Shown here: piece by piece, positions 1 through 9,992 of the stretch
Layout of the letters: every line of letters starts with the position of its first letter
How positions within the stretch are numbered: the first letter of the stretch is position 1
Source: Hesseltinella vesiculosa
Lineage: Eukaryota > Mucoromycota > Mucoromycetes > Mucorales > Cunninghamellaceae
NCBI GenBank assembly: GCA_002104935.1
Contig: MCGT01000009.1
Coordinates: 682,001-746,000, forward strand
Reading direction: 5' to 3'
Length of the DNA stretch: 64,000 nt
Position numbers and translations under genes: made by a program
Notes under the pieces: generated by a model
Databases searched by the model: none
What the model saw: only the letters and a program-made list of their open reading frames with translations
What the model was told of the DNA's origin: nothing

Positions 1-330
1 CCAAATTCAATTCTAAAATCAAAAATAAAAAAAAGCACGAGAGCAAAAAATAAATCACTACGCAGCCACCAAATGATAAAATTGAATCAGGCCATGCAAT
101 TCTTAGACCACACTTTTATTCACTTGGACCACGCTTTTTTCGACCTTTTTCATCGTTTTAATTACTATAGAAAGGCACCACCAAGGCTCACCCTCTGGTT
201 TCTTTTCCTGTTCACCAAAGGAGGATGACGGGCTAGTTTTGAACACCAAGTTGCCACCATGAAAACGTCGGTAGAAACAGCGTGTGGTCGGGTATTCCAT
301 TCGACCATGCGAGTTCCATACTACTAGACC
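1..330. other. A/T-rich leader region without a gene
   Basis: I see no supported gene here. The reading frames on both strands are short, and the one on the minus strand lies opposite the degraded coding fragment that follows. The sequence is A-rich at its left edge. Confidence 0.5.
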
Positions 331-479
331 TCTCTCTTTACGCCCAGGGTCTGATTCAATGGCGAAAAGCGTTGCAAGAAACCAGACAGTCATAAACATA
401 ATCACATCAGCTTTGGTTGAAAATGAAGATGACATCGCTACAGCGCCTGGCCCGATGGCTTTAAGGCGGTGGTCCTCAC
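331..479 (+). pseudogene. 5' fragment of the 336-aa nuclease-like transposon gene
   Basis: The translated fragment matches the first ~50 residues of the 336-aa protein encoded at 47554-48564. Both share SLR near the start, then MAK, RNQTVINIITSALV, an acidic patch, and a W/P-rich stretch where the full gene reaches its first acidic catalytic candidate. The nucleotide match fades after about position 470, where the fragment runs into a T tract and a stop. None of the tandem repeats or inverted arms that surround the full copy are visible here. I infer a truncated, non-functional copy of a dispersed gene family. Confidence 0.75.
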
Positions 480-1116
480 TTTTTTTTTAGCACAGCAAGA
501 TTTTATTCAACTTTACGTGACGCAAAATGGTGAGAAATGACCTTGAGTATTGTTGTCACTCTCTCAGGGTCTCAGGCAGCTGAGGGAAGAACGCGTAGGC
601 TGGCAAAGATGCAGTAAAAATGATCTCGCACGCATTTGATTTCACTTGCTCGCGCACTTGAAAACGATTCAGCGGCACGTCCGGTTGGTGGTTCACCAGC
701 CAATTATGTTGATGCAAAAAATATAAAATAAATATTCCTCCTCGTTTATATGTAAAAAACGCCAAGGTGTGATTTGCTACACTATCTCGCTATATGAGTT
801 CAAAGCAAGCAAGGTAAGAAAAAACGTTGAGACTGTTCTGTCAAAAGTGAATGATGCACCAGCTCCCTCTTTTTTTCCCTCTCCCAATTCGGCACTGTTC
901 TGTGTGCCACACCCAGTCAAAAACCCTTCCATGAGTGGCAGAAAGGTATGTATGTAGCTACAGATCCTGTGGCTGACCAGGGCACATGGCATCCATCGGC
1001 CACCACTTCTTAGAACACCAGCCAAGGTCATCCACAACTGAGTTTTCTTGTCCTTTTTCTGCGCCTTTTTTTGTCCCCTTCTTCTTTTTTATCCGCTGTT
1101 TCGCCCACACTGTGCA
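480..1116. other. Intergenic region
   Basis: No gene is supported. The last ~70 bases before 1117 are C/T-rich with T runs, as expected just upstream of a fungal start codon. Confidence 0.5.
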
Positions 1117-2950
1117 ATGACGAGGGTTCTTTCTATACTCTGCCTTTTACTCTTGGCGACCATTATCCATGCACGACCTCCATTGACCTTGACGCAAGAC
1201 GACCGAAAGCTGGTGGAAGTCGCCAAGTTTGGCTTTTTACCTGGCGGCCAGCTCTCACTACAACTAGAACATCTCGAGGTACACGTCGCCCAACATACTT
1301 GACACTGCTCCATCATGACCTTTTTTTTCGGTGTACTAGTTTTCAAACGAAACATCACCGGGTGACGTTGCATTTTATATTCGAAGAGCACAGGCTTTCA
1401 CCGATGATCTGGAGCCATCCAGAATGCGCTCGCCAACCGTTATCAAGGATTGCTTTCTCGACAATAGCTTTGTCAAGGATGAAGTCGAAGACCAAGTGGC
1501 ACAAATATACCGATTGATCGATAATGACAATTTAATCAAGACCTGGAACACTTCCATCACCGTCCAGCAAGAGCAAAAAGGCGTGTGGCAAGTCCTCTTT
1601 GTCAACTGCAAGCAGAGTCTGGTCTCTTTCAAGGTAAACCCGCGACAACTCGAGCTTCACTGATGTCTTTTTCGCTATGCTAGCTGACAGTCAATGAGGT
1701 AAATCCTGGAAACAACTATCTATCCGCAGGCGATAGCCCTCTACCCACCGTGTATGGCTTTGCATCGTTCACCTATGTCTTGATGGCCGCCTACTGGTCC
1801 TGGCTTTTGGTCTATCGAAAAGACACCACAGTTTTTCGCGCTCATTGGCTAATGTAGGCAGGCGAGAGTAACTTCGTGAGCTTACCACCTCTTTTTTTTT
1901 TTTTCAAATCCCACTAGGCTACTGCTACTGGTCGTGATTGTCGTCAACAAGGCCTTGCAAGCCGCAAAATACCATTACATGAAGGTCGGTATCTTGTCCG
2001 AAGGCTGGAGCATCGGCTTTTATGTTTTTACCTCGTAAGTCATCGAGCGCTGGCATGTTGGTAGGGCATTGACACTTTTCTATTGCGTTTAGTATCCGGG
2101 GCCTACTCAGCATCCTCATCATTGGTAATGCAACATGACCATCGACCCACAGGTGAAACATCGATACTCAAATGATCTCCCTCTCCACCTAGTGCTACTT
2201 GCATCAGGCTGGATGTTTATCAAGCCATTCCTCTCCTCCAAGGACAAGACCGTGATCTCAATCGTCGTGCCCTTACAAATCCTCGCCAATGTCGCTGCCG
2301 CCATCCGCAATGAAGCTGCCATTGGCTCATCGGATTGGTCTTTTTGGGTAAGGCATTGGAGAGAAACCCCGACCAGCATAGGAAAGCTGAATTTTTTTGT
2401 TAGACGATGCTGTTTCCCTTTATTGATCTCATGGCCTGTGCTGTCATTTTGTGGACCATTTTACAGACGCGAAAGAATCTCAGCAATGGCGCCTCGGCCG
2501 ATGGCAAAGGTAATGAACAACCGCCGATTCCGTACGATGCGTTCTTATCACCTTTTTTTTTTTTTTTTTTTGCAATTGCACGCAGAGACGGATGTCCTCA
2601 ACAAATACAAGTTATGGTCTTCGTTTTATGTGGTGACCTTGGTATACATGTACGTGACACGTATTATTGTGCAGTTGCTACAAGCCATTCTCCCCTTCCA
2701 ATACGTCACTTGGTTTGGTGAAGCCATCTCCGAAGGCGCCACTGTCCTGTTTTATAGCTTGATTGGGTAATTTTAGTGACAGGAGGGACTAGCATTGCTT
2801 ATTTTTATTTTTAGATGGAAATTCCGCCCCTATGCAAATAATCCATACATGCAAGTCGCGACAAACGATGAAGAAGATACCATGGAGGACTACTCACCAA
2901 CTTACTCTGATACCGTCCGTCTACACAATGTCGCGTCTCGGCATGAATGA
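1117..2950 (+). CDS. GPR107/GPR108-like seven-transmembrane GOST-family protein
   Basis: Nine exons (1117-1278, 1340-1633, 1684-1853, 1918-2034, 2093-2124, 2193-2347, 2404-2509, 2586-2766, 2815-2950) join to 450 aa in one frame. The protein starts with a hydrophobic signal peptide (MTRVLSILCLLLLATIIHA). A lumenal domain of ~150 residues follows, then about seven hydrophobic segments beginning near TVYGFASFTYVLMAAYW. The tail is acidic (NDEEDTMEDYSP). This layout is that of the Lung_7-TM_R / GOST family (GPR107, GPR108, TMEM87, yeast Ptm1), which act in Golgi and endosomal trafficking. The ATG at 1117 is chosen because it starts the signal peptide; the frame is open further upstream but without such a feature. 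Assignment to the GPR107 rather than TMEM87 branch is less certain. Confidence 0.85.
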
Positions 2951-3028
2951 AAATAAACCACCGAGATTTAATTTCATGGAATTGCCTGTAGCCTCTGTGC
3001 TTCTCATGAATGACAGCAAGCTCACTTT

Positions 3029-3043
3029 GGGGGGGGGGGGGGG
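3029..3043. repeat. 15-base G homopolymer
   Basis: A run of 15 G residues lies about 80 bases after the stop codon of the GOST-family gene, probably in its 3' UTR. Its length may be unreliable in the assembly. Confidence 0.9.
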
Positions 3044-3188
3044 ATTACAGTTTTTTGATCCTGTTTGAGCTAAATGGATCGAGTATTGCTTCCCTTCACT
3101 TTTGATACCACCGAGTCATCGGCCAAAAAATAAAATGTACAAAATAGGAAAAAGAAAGTTTCTGTCCCTCATTTCCATTTTTTGCAAC

Positions 3189-4898
3189 ATGGGCGAATTT
3201 CCAAATGAGATCATCACCCGCATTCTTTGGTATACTCCAAAGCGACATCTCGTTCATTACCTTGGCCTGAATCGTTTATGGCTCCATTTGACTCTTGCTC
3301 AGCTGTACGATTGGATCGATATTTATTCAGATGCACAGCTGAAAGCTTTACAACGCTGTCTTTCTCTCAGTGCGGCCACTGGCTCGTCCGTAGGCAACCT
3401 GATTCACCACATTCGCTTCCACCCTCGCAGTATCGAGCTCACACAGGAAGACTTTGACAGACTGGCAGAGCTGACACCCAACGTTTGGACCTGCGACTAC
3501 ACTGTGTATCTTCACAAACGGCCCACCTACTTCACCAACGGCTGGAAGCGCCTGAGACTACTACCTGGCTGGCATAAGGATGAACCTGATATCTGGGTAC
3601 CAGTACTTGCTCACCAGCTTACCGGCCTCGTCATCGACGCCTCGCATTTTGTGGACATTTGCAACCATCAACCCGTGCCCGCCAATATTTTCTCATGCCT
3701 GACAACGCTGAAGATCCAAAACTGCGGTAACATGTCTGTCAATTTGGGAATGTTGGAAGCTGTGCATCATGCATGTTCGAGGATTGAGACACTGACGTTT
3801 AATATCACACAGCTGCCTGATGAAAGCATGCACCTGGATGACATACAACCTGCGCCGCTCGTCACGTCACTCACAGTCCCCTATTTGGAGATCAAAAATT
3901 ATGCCGGTGCATGGTTCAGGTATCTCCAACGGAAATACCCTCGTCTCTCAATGCTGTCCATCACGTGCATGAATGATTTCTGCGACTACCACTTCAAGAC
4001 TGGCACCATGACGCTTTATGAACTTGTCACCAGTCTTAGCGATCTGGAATCTCTACACATTGATTTTGGCGAAAAATATGGATCAGACCTGGAGGCCTAC
4101 AAGATGTTAGACTACTATGCGATTTGCAATTGGTTGAATAGTGAACCTCCTCAGCACCGCCTCACCTCGTTCTCCTGGTTGTGTGCTCTCCCCCCCTTGG
4201 GAATGCGCTTGTACACCTCTGATCAACACCGTAGTATGGCCAACTACGAGACTATGCGCCGCCTAACCTCGTTTAGCCAGACAATATTCAGTGTGGACAA
4301 ATGGCTGCTGGATTATATTCATGCGACACATGTAGTGACAGACCCATCTGTCTCCTTCGAACGACTGACCACCCTTGATATCTGTGGCGTAACCTTCAGC
4401 GGCTTCTCTGACCCAGAAGATTATATCGATTTATCTGTCTTGCTCGCAGTCATGCCGAACCTGTTGAATCTCACGCTTCAGCATTTTAACGTGGCAGCCG
4501 ACGCTGACTTCAAATCCAAGTTTACCGGCCATAATGGCAGTCGTCTCTACCATCCTCTCCAAATGCTACATATATGTAGATGTGCCACTGACAGCCCTGC
4601 TAGGTCCCCGTATTTCTTACACTTGACTGACCTCGTGAATCATTGTCCAAATCTCCAGCTATTTTTCCTGCACGAGTGCATGCTTACCTGGGTCCAAATT
4701 GTCTGCCCTCTACACGACTTCACAAGGATATCAATCAAAGGATACGATGTAGGATTCGACCTTGAGGATATGACCCTGATTGTAGGCGAGGAAGCTGGTG
4801 CACTTGATGAATCTCTTGACCCTCCTTCTGGCCTGATTCGGTGCAGGTCAGTTAATATGCTTGACCAAGACGAGTGTCCCATCTATGAACGTCGTTAG
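3189..4898 (+). CDS. F-box/leucine-rich-repeat-type protein
   Basis: A single uninterrupted exon encodes 569 aa. The N-terminus (MGEFPNEIITRILWYTPKRHL) has the FP-x-EI-x-x-I-L pattern of a fungal F-box, followed by a helical segment with paired Leu and Trp. The rest is a long array of irregular leucine-rich stretches such as LTTLKIQNC, SLTVPYLEI, LTTLDICGV and LLNLTLQHF, typical of zygomycete F-box/LRR proteins, which recruit substrates to SCF ubiquitin ligases. In-frame ATGs exist at 3102 and 3135, but the F-box alignment favours 3189. No substrate can be inferred. An AATAAA signal follows at about 4921. Confidence 0.8.
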   Translation: MGEFPNEIITRILWYTPKRHLVHYLGLNRLWLHLTLAQLYDWIDIYSDAQLKALQRCLSLSAATGSSVGNLIHHIRFHPRSIELTQEDFDRLAELTPNVWTCDYTVYLHKRPTYFTNGWKRLRLLPGWHKDEPDIWVPVLAHQLTGLVIDASHFVDICNHQPVPANIFSCLTTLKIQNCGNMSVNLGMLEAVHHACSRIETLTFNITQLPDESMHLDDIQPAPLVTSLTVPYLEIKNYAGAWFRYLQRKYPRLSMLSITCMNDFCDYHFKTGTMTLYELVTSLSDLESLHIDFGEKYGSDLEAYKMLDYYAICNWLNSEPPQHRLTSFSWLCALPPLGMRLYTSDQHRSMANYETMRRLTSFSQTIFSVDKWLLDYIHATHVVTDPSVSFERLTTLDICGVTFSGFSDPEDYIDLSVLLAVMPNLLNLTLQHFNVAADADFKSKFTGHNGSRLYHPLQMLHICRCATDSPARSPYFLHLTDLVNHCPNLQLFFLHECMLTWVQIVCPLHDFTRISIKGYDVGFDLEDMTLIVGEEAGALDESLDPPSGLIRCRSVNMLDQDECPIYERR

Positions 4899-5059
4899 CG
4901 AACGTGAATTTTTAATGTGAAATAAATCAATCATGCTTCATTCAGAAAAAGGGAAAGTGGTAGGCGTGTTGTAGAGATTTTTTTCTTTTTTTTTTTTTGT
5001 TGGCTCAGAAACACAATTTGGATTTTTTTTTTCTTTCAACTTTTTTTTTCCCTTGGACA

Positions 5060-6113
5060 ATGCCTCGTCTCGATCAATGTCTTTTGCGTATACCCGTCCC
5101 ATCAAGGCTACATCATCGCCCTTGTAAATAGAATCCTCTCACTACGAGAACAGACTGGCTTCGTTGCTAGCACAGAGCTCTTACAAACCTTTTTTTCTTC
5201 TGTTTCCCAGGTACGGCTCTGCTAATCCGATCACAATCCAGCAACGTAAAGCCAAATACCCCAGCTCTTGATGCGAATATGCCTTATTTTGATGCTAGCA
5301 GGTTTGCAGCTTTGCTGGAAAGGGAAGGATTCTCGGCAAGCCAGTCCAAAGCTGTCATCAATGCGCTGAACGATGTCGTCGATGAGAGGTAGGCCAAGAA
5401 AGCGATGGCACGCTTTGTTGGAACGGAGGCCCTGATTTTTTTTTCCCATGTTGATGCTTTTAGCTCGGTCAATGTCACTGCGGATCTCGTGAGCAAATCA
5501 GAACAACAGCAGGTAAAAAGGGGACCATGAAAAAACCGAATGGAAAGTGCTGATGGGGTATTTTTTTAAGACAATTGCCAAGTACAGAAACAACTTCCGC
5601 ATGCTCAAAAATGACATTCATTCGATGGAACGGCAGGATGTGGCCGAGGTGAAATCCGCCAACGAGCGGCTTCAAGCAGACATCGAGAAGTTGAAGAAAA
5701 CGCTGCAGGAAGAATTGGTTCGAAGCCAGGCTGGCGTGCGGTTGGATCTCAACCTGGAAAAAGGCCGCATCCGGGACGAAACTGTTGAACAACATGAACG
5801 ACTGAAGAACACCGATGACAAGATTGCTGACGAAATCAAGGCCCTCAAGTCACAAATGCAGAGCATCAAGATGCAAATTTTGCGCTATATGATCGTAAGT
5901 GGTGATCACCCATAGTGGTAGTGCAAATGAGGGAGATCATTGACCCATTTCTGCTTTTTTTTTTTTTTTTTTGAAGGGCACAATCACTGGCGCGGGCACC
6001 CTGATCTTAGGTAACGTCAAGGACAGAAAAAGAAAAGAAAAAGTTTTGATCTGGTCGGCCACTCACGGATTGAGAATTGATTACTTGTAGGATACATCCA
6101 CTTTTCGCATTAG
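5060..6113 (+). CDS. Mitochondrial coiled-coil protein, CCDC90/MCUR1 (DUF1640) family
   Basis: Six exons (5060-5123, 5211-5388, 5464-5512, 5571-5894, 5977-6010, 6091-6113) join to 223 aa. The first ~35 residues are Arg-rich and nearly free of acidic residues (MPRLDQCLLRIPVPSRLHHR), as in a mitochondrial presequence. The family core follows: FDASRFAALLEREGFS, then ALNDVVDE. A long coiled coil comes next (KNDIHSMERQDVAE through ADEIKALKSQMQ). A short C-terminal membrane segment (GTITGAGTLILGYIHFSH) ends the protein. This order matches the DUF1640 family, which includes CCDC90A/MCUR1, CCDC90B and yeast Fmp32, inner-membrane proteins linked to calcium uptake and complex IV assembly. The precise role here is inferred from family only. 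Confidence 0.88.
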
Positions 6114-6290
6114 AAGTCAAACAAATAGTTTAACCGAGAGATACTTGAGATTAAACAAAAAAGGAACATTTCCGATGGTTTGGTGGCCATCTGCATTTAT
6201 GATCGGTCATCATCATTATAAAAAAAGTGATGTGCCAAAAAAAAAAAAATATACAATTTTTAATGATTCGATGTTGATGGCAGGACTGTA

Positions 6291-8305
6291 TTAAATAAGT
6301 TTATCTTCATTGGACAAGGATTGCATCATGGTCATCATAATATCTATGTCAAGTAGAGAATGGGTTATCAAGTGCGTGGACCGTGCCTGGCCATTTGAAC
6401 TTACCAAGTGTGGGTGACGTGATGGGATGGCGGGATTCGGGAGGAGATCCAAGTACTTTGTCGTAGAGCGGATGCTTGACCAGGGTTGGCTCGGCGTCGG
6501 AGGAAGGGGTTTGAGCGTAGTACGATAGGTCGGGAGTGGCATCCGAGGAAAATCTGGTAGGAGGAGGAGGCGTCCATCGGCGGTCAGGGCCACCGGGGGA
6601 ATGACGGTCAGGCCCTTGATGCCTCGCCAGCGGTTGGTGGTGTCGATATCGTATCGGGAAGTCAAGAACCAGTATTCGCTGTGGAACGAAGGAGGCAGCT
6701 CCCAGCTTTGGCTGAGGGTGGGATCGCCGCCGTGGTAGATGGCACCGTTCAGCAGCATACTGAAGCACTTGTCGTAATCCATTTGATCGCGGAAGATGAT
6801 CATGCGATCACGCATCTGGGGAGCTGGGATCAGATCGATGCGAGGATCGTGGGGGATCGACAGCTGCAGCAGGGTAGGCTGGAGTCGGTCGGAAGGAAGG
6901 TTATCGCTGCTCATCCTGGAGAGGGTGGACTGGACGCGCAGCTGTAATCGGATGCGTTGGATAGCACCCATGCTGGACATGGACTTGATTTGCTTTTGGG
7001 CATCGTCGTCGTCGTCGTCGTCATCCAGCTCTGCATCATCCATGGTCCATTTGCTGACGTCTTCGTGCGAAAAGGGCGAGGGCTGTTTATGCTGAGGAGG
7101 TGGGGTGGAAAGGGTGGAGGCCAGGTCGGAGGGTCCCGGAGAGCTTGCGGGTAGGTCTTCCATCGTCACGTCGATGTGTTCCTGTTTGATGCGAGGTGCC
7201 TCGTTATCGTCAGGGAGAGGTATCAAAGGAGGGGGCTGAGAAGGCAGGGAGCGGTGGTTGGTATTGGCAGTCATGTCGTCGACGATCGATGGGTGATACT
7301 GCTGCTGATGCACAGGCGCTGGGTCGTCTTCCATCATTGCGGCATCGGGTGTTTCGGCCGAGGCAGCATCGGCTTGGGCAAAGGTAGATGGGGCCGAAGC
7401 TGCAGCGTCACGAGGACCGGCGGTGGAGGAAAGGTCATCGGCAGGCGAAGGCGGCTGCGTAGACTCGGTGTCTTCCATGGCAGCCATCTGGGCAGCAAGG
7501 TTTGGTTTTTTGAGGTTGCGGTTGTTGCGAGTGTAAGCATTGACGTAGGCTTCGATAGCATGTGGGTGCAACTTGGCCATCTCAACAAGGGCCTCTTCAG
7601 ACAGGTAAGGCATGTGGGGAGGCAGGTCGATGTTGTGGTGCATACACATGAACTGTAAGGTCAGCAGCACCCCTTTCATGTACCAGTTTTCCACACGGTA
7701 CACTTCCAGGCGATTTTTTGCTTTTTTCAGCTCTTTGGCCGTCGAGTTTCGCTGTTCCCGCAGTGTCTTGATGGTATTTTCCAGATCCTTCAAATGTCGT
7801 TCTTTGCGTTCACGGAAACTGCAGGAGGTTGGAGAAAAGAAGAGTGAGTGACCGTGCCATGACAGGGATCAGGTGCTTACGCTCGTTGGGCCGCACGGTT
7901 TTGCGCTTTGCGTAGTGCCGGAGAGGCAGGATTGGGCTTACGGCCAGGTTTCTTACGAATCTTGATTGGGTTGCCATGAATGTCAAAGCCTGGGAGAGGG
8001 AAGCCGTGGGGTGGCGGTGCTCCGGGTGGCAAGAATGCAGGGGTCATGGCAGGGCCCGAAGAAGGTGGCTGTTCATATCCCATGGGCATATACATTGATG
8101 GATTGGGCTGAGAAGAAGGCGATGGTTGTGGAAATGTGTCAAATGAAGAGCCCCATAAATCAAACGATTGAGATTGCGAAGGCTGTGATGAAGGAGATTG
8201 TTGCTGCTGTTGTTGCATAAAGAACAGCTCTTGCTGCGTCGGAGGCTGTGGATGCATATCATGTTCTTGTATATAGTCATCGATGGAGGAAAGGTACGAG
8301 TCCAT
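6291..8305 (-). CDS. bZIP transcription factor 1 (AP-1/Yap-like), with a frame break near the 3' end
   Basis: Exons run 8305-7881, 7818-6405 and 6343-6291. The first exon is Gln/Pro/Ser-rich and ends in the basic region KKPGRKPNPASPALRKAQNRAAQRA. The second exon completes it with FRERKERHLKDLE and a leucine-zipper helix. This N-x-x-A-Q-R-A-F-R-E-R signature is that of fungal Yap1/Pap1-type bZIP factors. A conserved block then follows (IPHDPRIDLIPAP, HGGDP, YWFLT) that is shared with the bZIP at 9993. The last intron (6404-6344, GTAAGT...ATAG) sits at the homologous codon in the paralog. Using it demands a +1 frame change somewhere around 6520-6640, and the three exons total 1892 nt, one short of a multiple of three. 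The continuously open alternative frame there is Pro-rich and resembles a shadow frame. Either a base is missing or an intron is unrecognised. Confidence 0.82.
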
Positions 8306-8778
8306 GGTGAAAAAGTCCTGGAAGAACAAAAAAAAAAAAAAAAAAAAAAGAAAGAAAGAGGTGAGAAACTTTTGTCGTCTGAGGATGAAACAGACTGCAA
8401 GGTAAAAACTTGACCAATTAACACCGCTAGCTTTTGTGTTACTGGCAATGCCTCGAGGAACAAATGTGAATGTCACACCTTTTTCTCGACCGTTCTCTGG
8501 GTCTCCAGAAAGTGAACCTGCGTCCTTTTGACCTTCAATGACTCAAAAAAAGCATCCAAGCAGACGAAATGGCAATCGTTTTGTTTTAAAGTAAAAATAA
8601 AGGAAGAGCAAGCACAAAGCAATTAAAAAAAAGTTGCACGGCTGACTCGTCAGAACACACATTCGCGCATCAAGAAAGTGCCAGGTGACACAAGATGGTT
8701 AAATTTAATAACTCAATGCATGGGCATGGGAACAATGACCTCGTTTTTTTAACCTTTTTATTGTTATGAGAAAGGGGC
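8306..8778. other. Intergenic region, promoter side of bZIP 1
   Basis: No gene is visible. A long A-rich tract at 8329-8357 lies directly upstream of the bZIP 1 start on the minus strand, where it reads as a T-rich leader. Confidence 0.5.
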
Positions 8779-9452
8779 TTAAACAGAGGCAAAGACACCG
8801 AATAAGAGGAGGCCAATGACAAGCGCCATGGACACTGGCTTCATGGAGGCTGAAGACGTAGAATTGGCATTAGCAGCAGAGGCAGTAGAACTTGCGATTG
8901 GCGTGCCAGTGGCAGACACTGAGAAAAGAATGCTCAGTACCCTTTCATTTTTTTTTTTAACACAACTTACTGCCGTAGCTTAGTGACACAACGGAGATGG
9001 GTGAGGCAGTGGTGGTGATATCGCTGTAAGTACTATCGGGCGTGTACTTGTCGCCTTTGCTATCCTTGCCCTTGCCATCCTTGTCCTTATCCTTGCCCTT
9101 CTTGCCATCTGATTCGTCCATGCCAGATGAGCCTCCTGACTTGCTAAACATAGTCTCAGAGGGCCTAAAAAAGCGTCAGAATGGGTGTTGCGTTGTAGTT
9201 TGATCTTACCATGTGTCGCTGATACACCCTTCGTAACATTCTGTGTTGCCCTTACAACGTTCAACACATTTATTAGTGTCTTTCACTGCATTGAAAAGGA
9301 TTCAAAGGGTGAGCGGGCTTTGAATTTGGGGGAAAGGGAGTTTTACCACAGCTGTCAATGCAATGTTGATCTGAAGGGTCGCATTCACAGGAAGCAGAGC
9401 AATGGAGGACTAGACCAATAAGAACAAAAAGTGCTACACGTAATAACAACAT
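8779..9452 (-). CDS. Small Cys-rich GPI-anchored surface protein 1
   Basis: Four exons (9452-9347, 9285-9210, 9164-8971, 8918-8779) join to 171 aa. It begins with a signal peptide (MLLLRVALFVLIGLVLHCSAS). An eight-cysteine module follows: CECDPSDQHC, CVERC, ECYEGCI, closing with WP. Then come a Lys/Asp/Gly-rich linker with repeated KDK and KGK, a Ser/Thr-rich stalk, and a hydrophobic C-terminus (MALVIGLLLFGVFASV) preceded by small residues, as in a GPI signal. The Cys module aligns with the protein at 16662. The start at 9452 is chosen over the upstream in-frame codon because it opens the signal peptide. It lies between two paralogous bZIP genes. The ligand or role is unknown. Confidence 0.82.
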
Positions 9453-9505
9453 TGATAAATAATTTTTTTTGACAGAATGCATTTCTAAGCAAGTAGAAGG
9501 TTGGA

Positions 9506-9513
9506 TTTTTATA
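9506..9513 (-). promoter_or_regulatory. TATA box of GPI-type surface protein 1
   Basis: TATAAAAA on the minus strand lies about 55 bases before the start codon at 9452. The same octamer occurs at a similar distance before the paralogous gene at 16662. Confidence 0.55.
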
Positions 9514-9992
9514 CTTTTTTTTTATTTTTCGATCGAGGGTCTCCTTTATTTTTTTTTAATAGATTTCTGCCTTTATCATTTAACCAAAAACGGTGACCTC
9601 CTCCTCCAATTTTTTTTAGTTCTCCAAGAACAACACAGACCCCTCCGGTATTATTTTACGCCTAATTTTTTTAAAATTTCACATCATCATGTGATAGGAA
9701 AAGTCTAATCCCCAAAACCCAAGTGACTTTTTTTTTTCTTTTCCGCACGCTTTCTTTTTTGGTCAATGTCTTGAACGCTCGAAAGTTGTGCCTTTTCTCT
9801 TCGCATTCTTTTTTATTGTCTCTGTCCCATCCACACTCATTTTGCCCTCCTGTTCTATTATTTTAATATTGCATAGGCCTCCTTTTGTCATTGGATCATT
9901 TCCCCTGCTGCATAGATTACAATAATACTTTACTTGCTTGACTTCCCCTTATTTTTTTTATTCAACTCCTTAAAGTATTTGATATTAACTAT
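9514..9992. other. Divergent intergenic region between GPI protein 1 and bZIP 2
   Basis: T-rich DNA with no gene. It presumably holds the promoter of bZIP 2 to its right. Confidence 0.5.
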
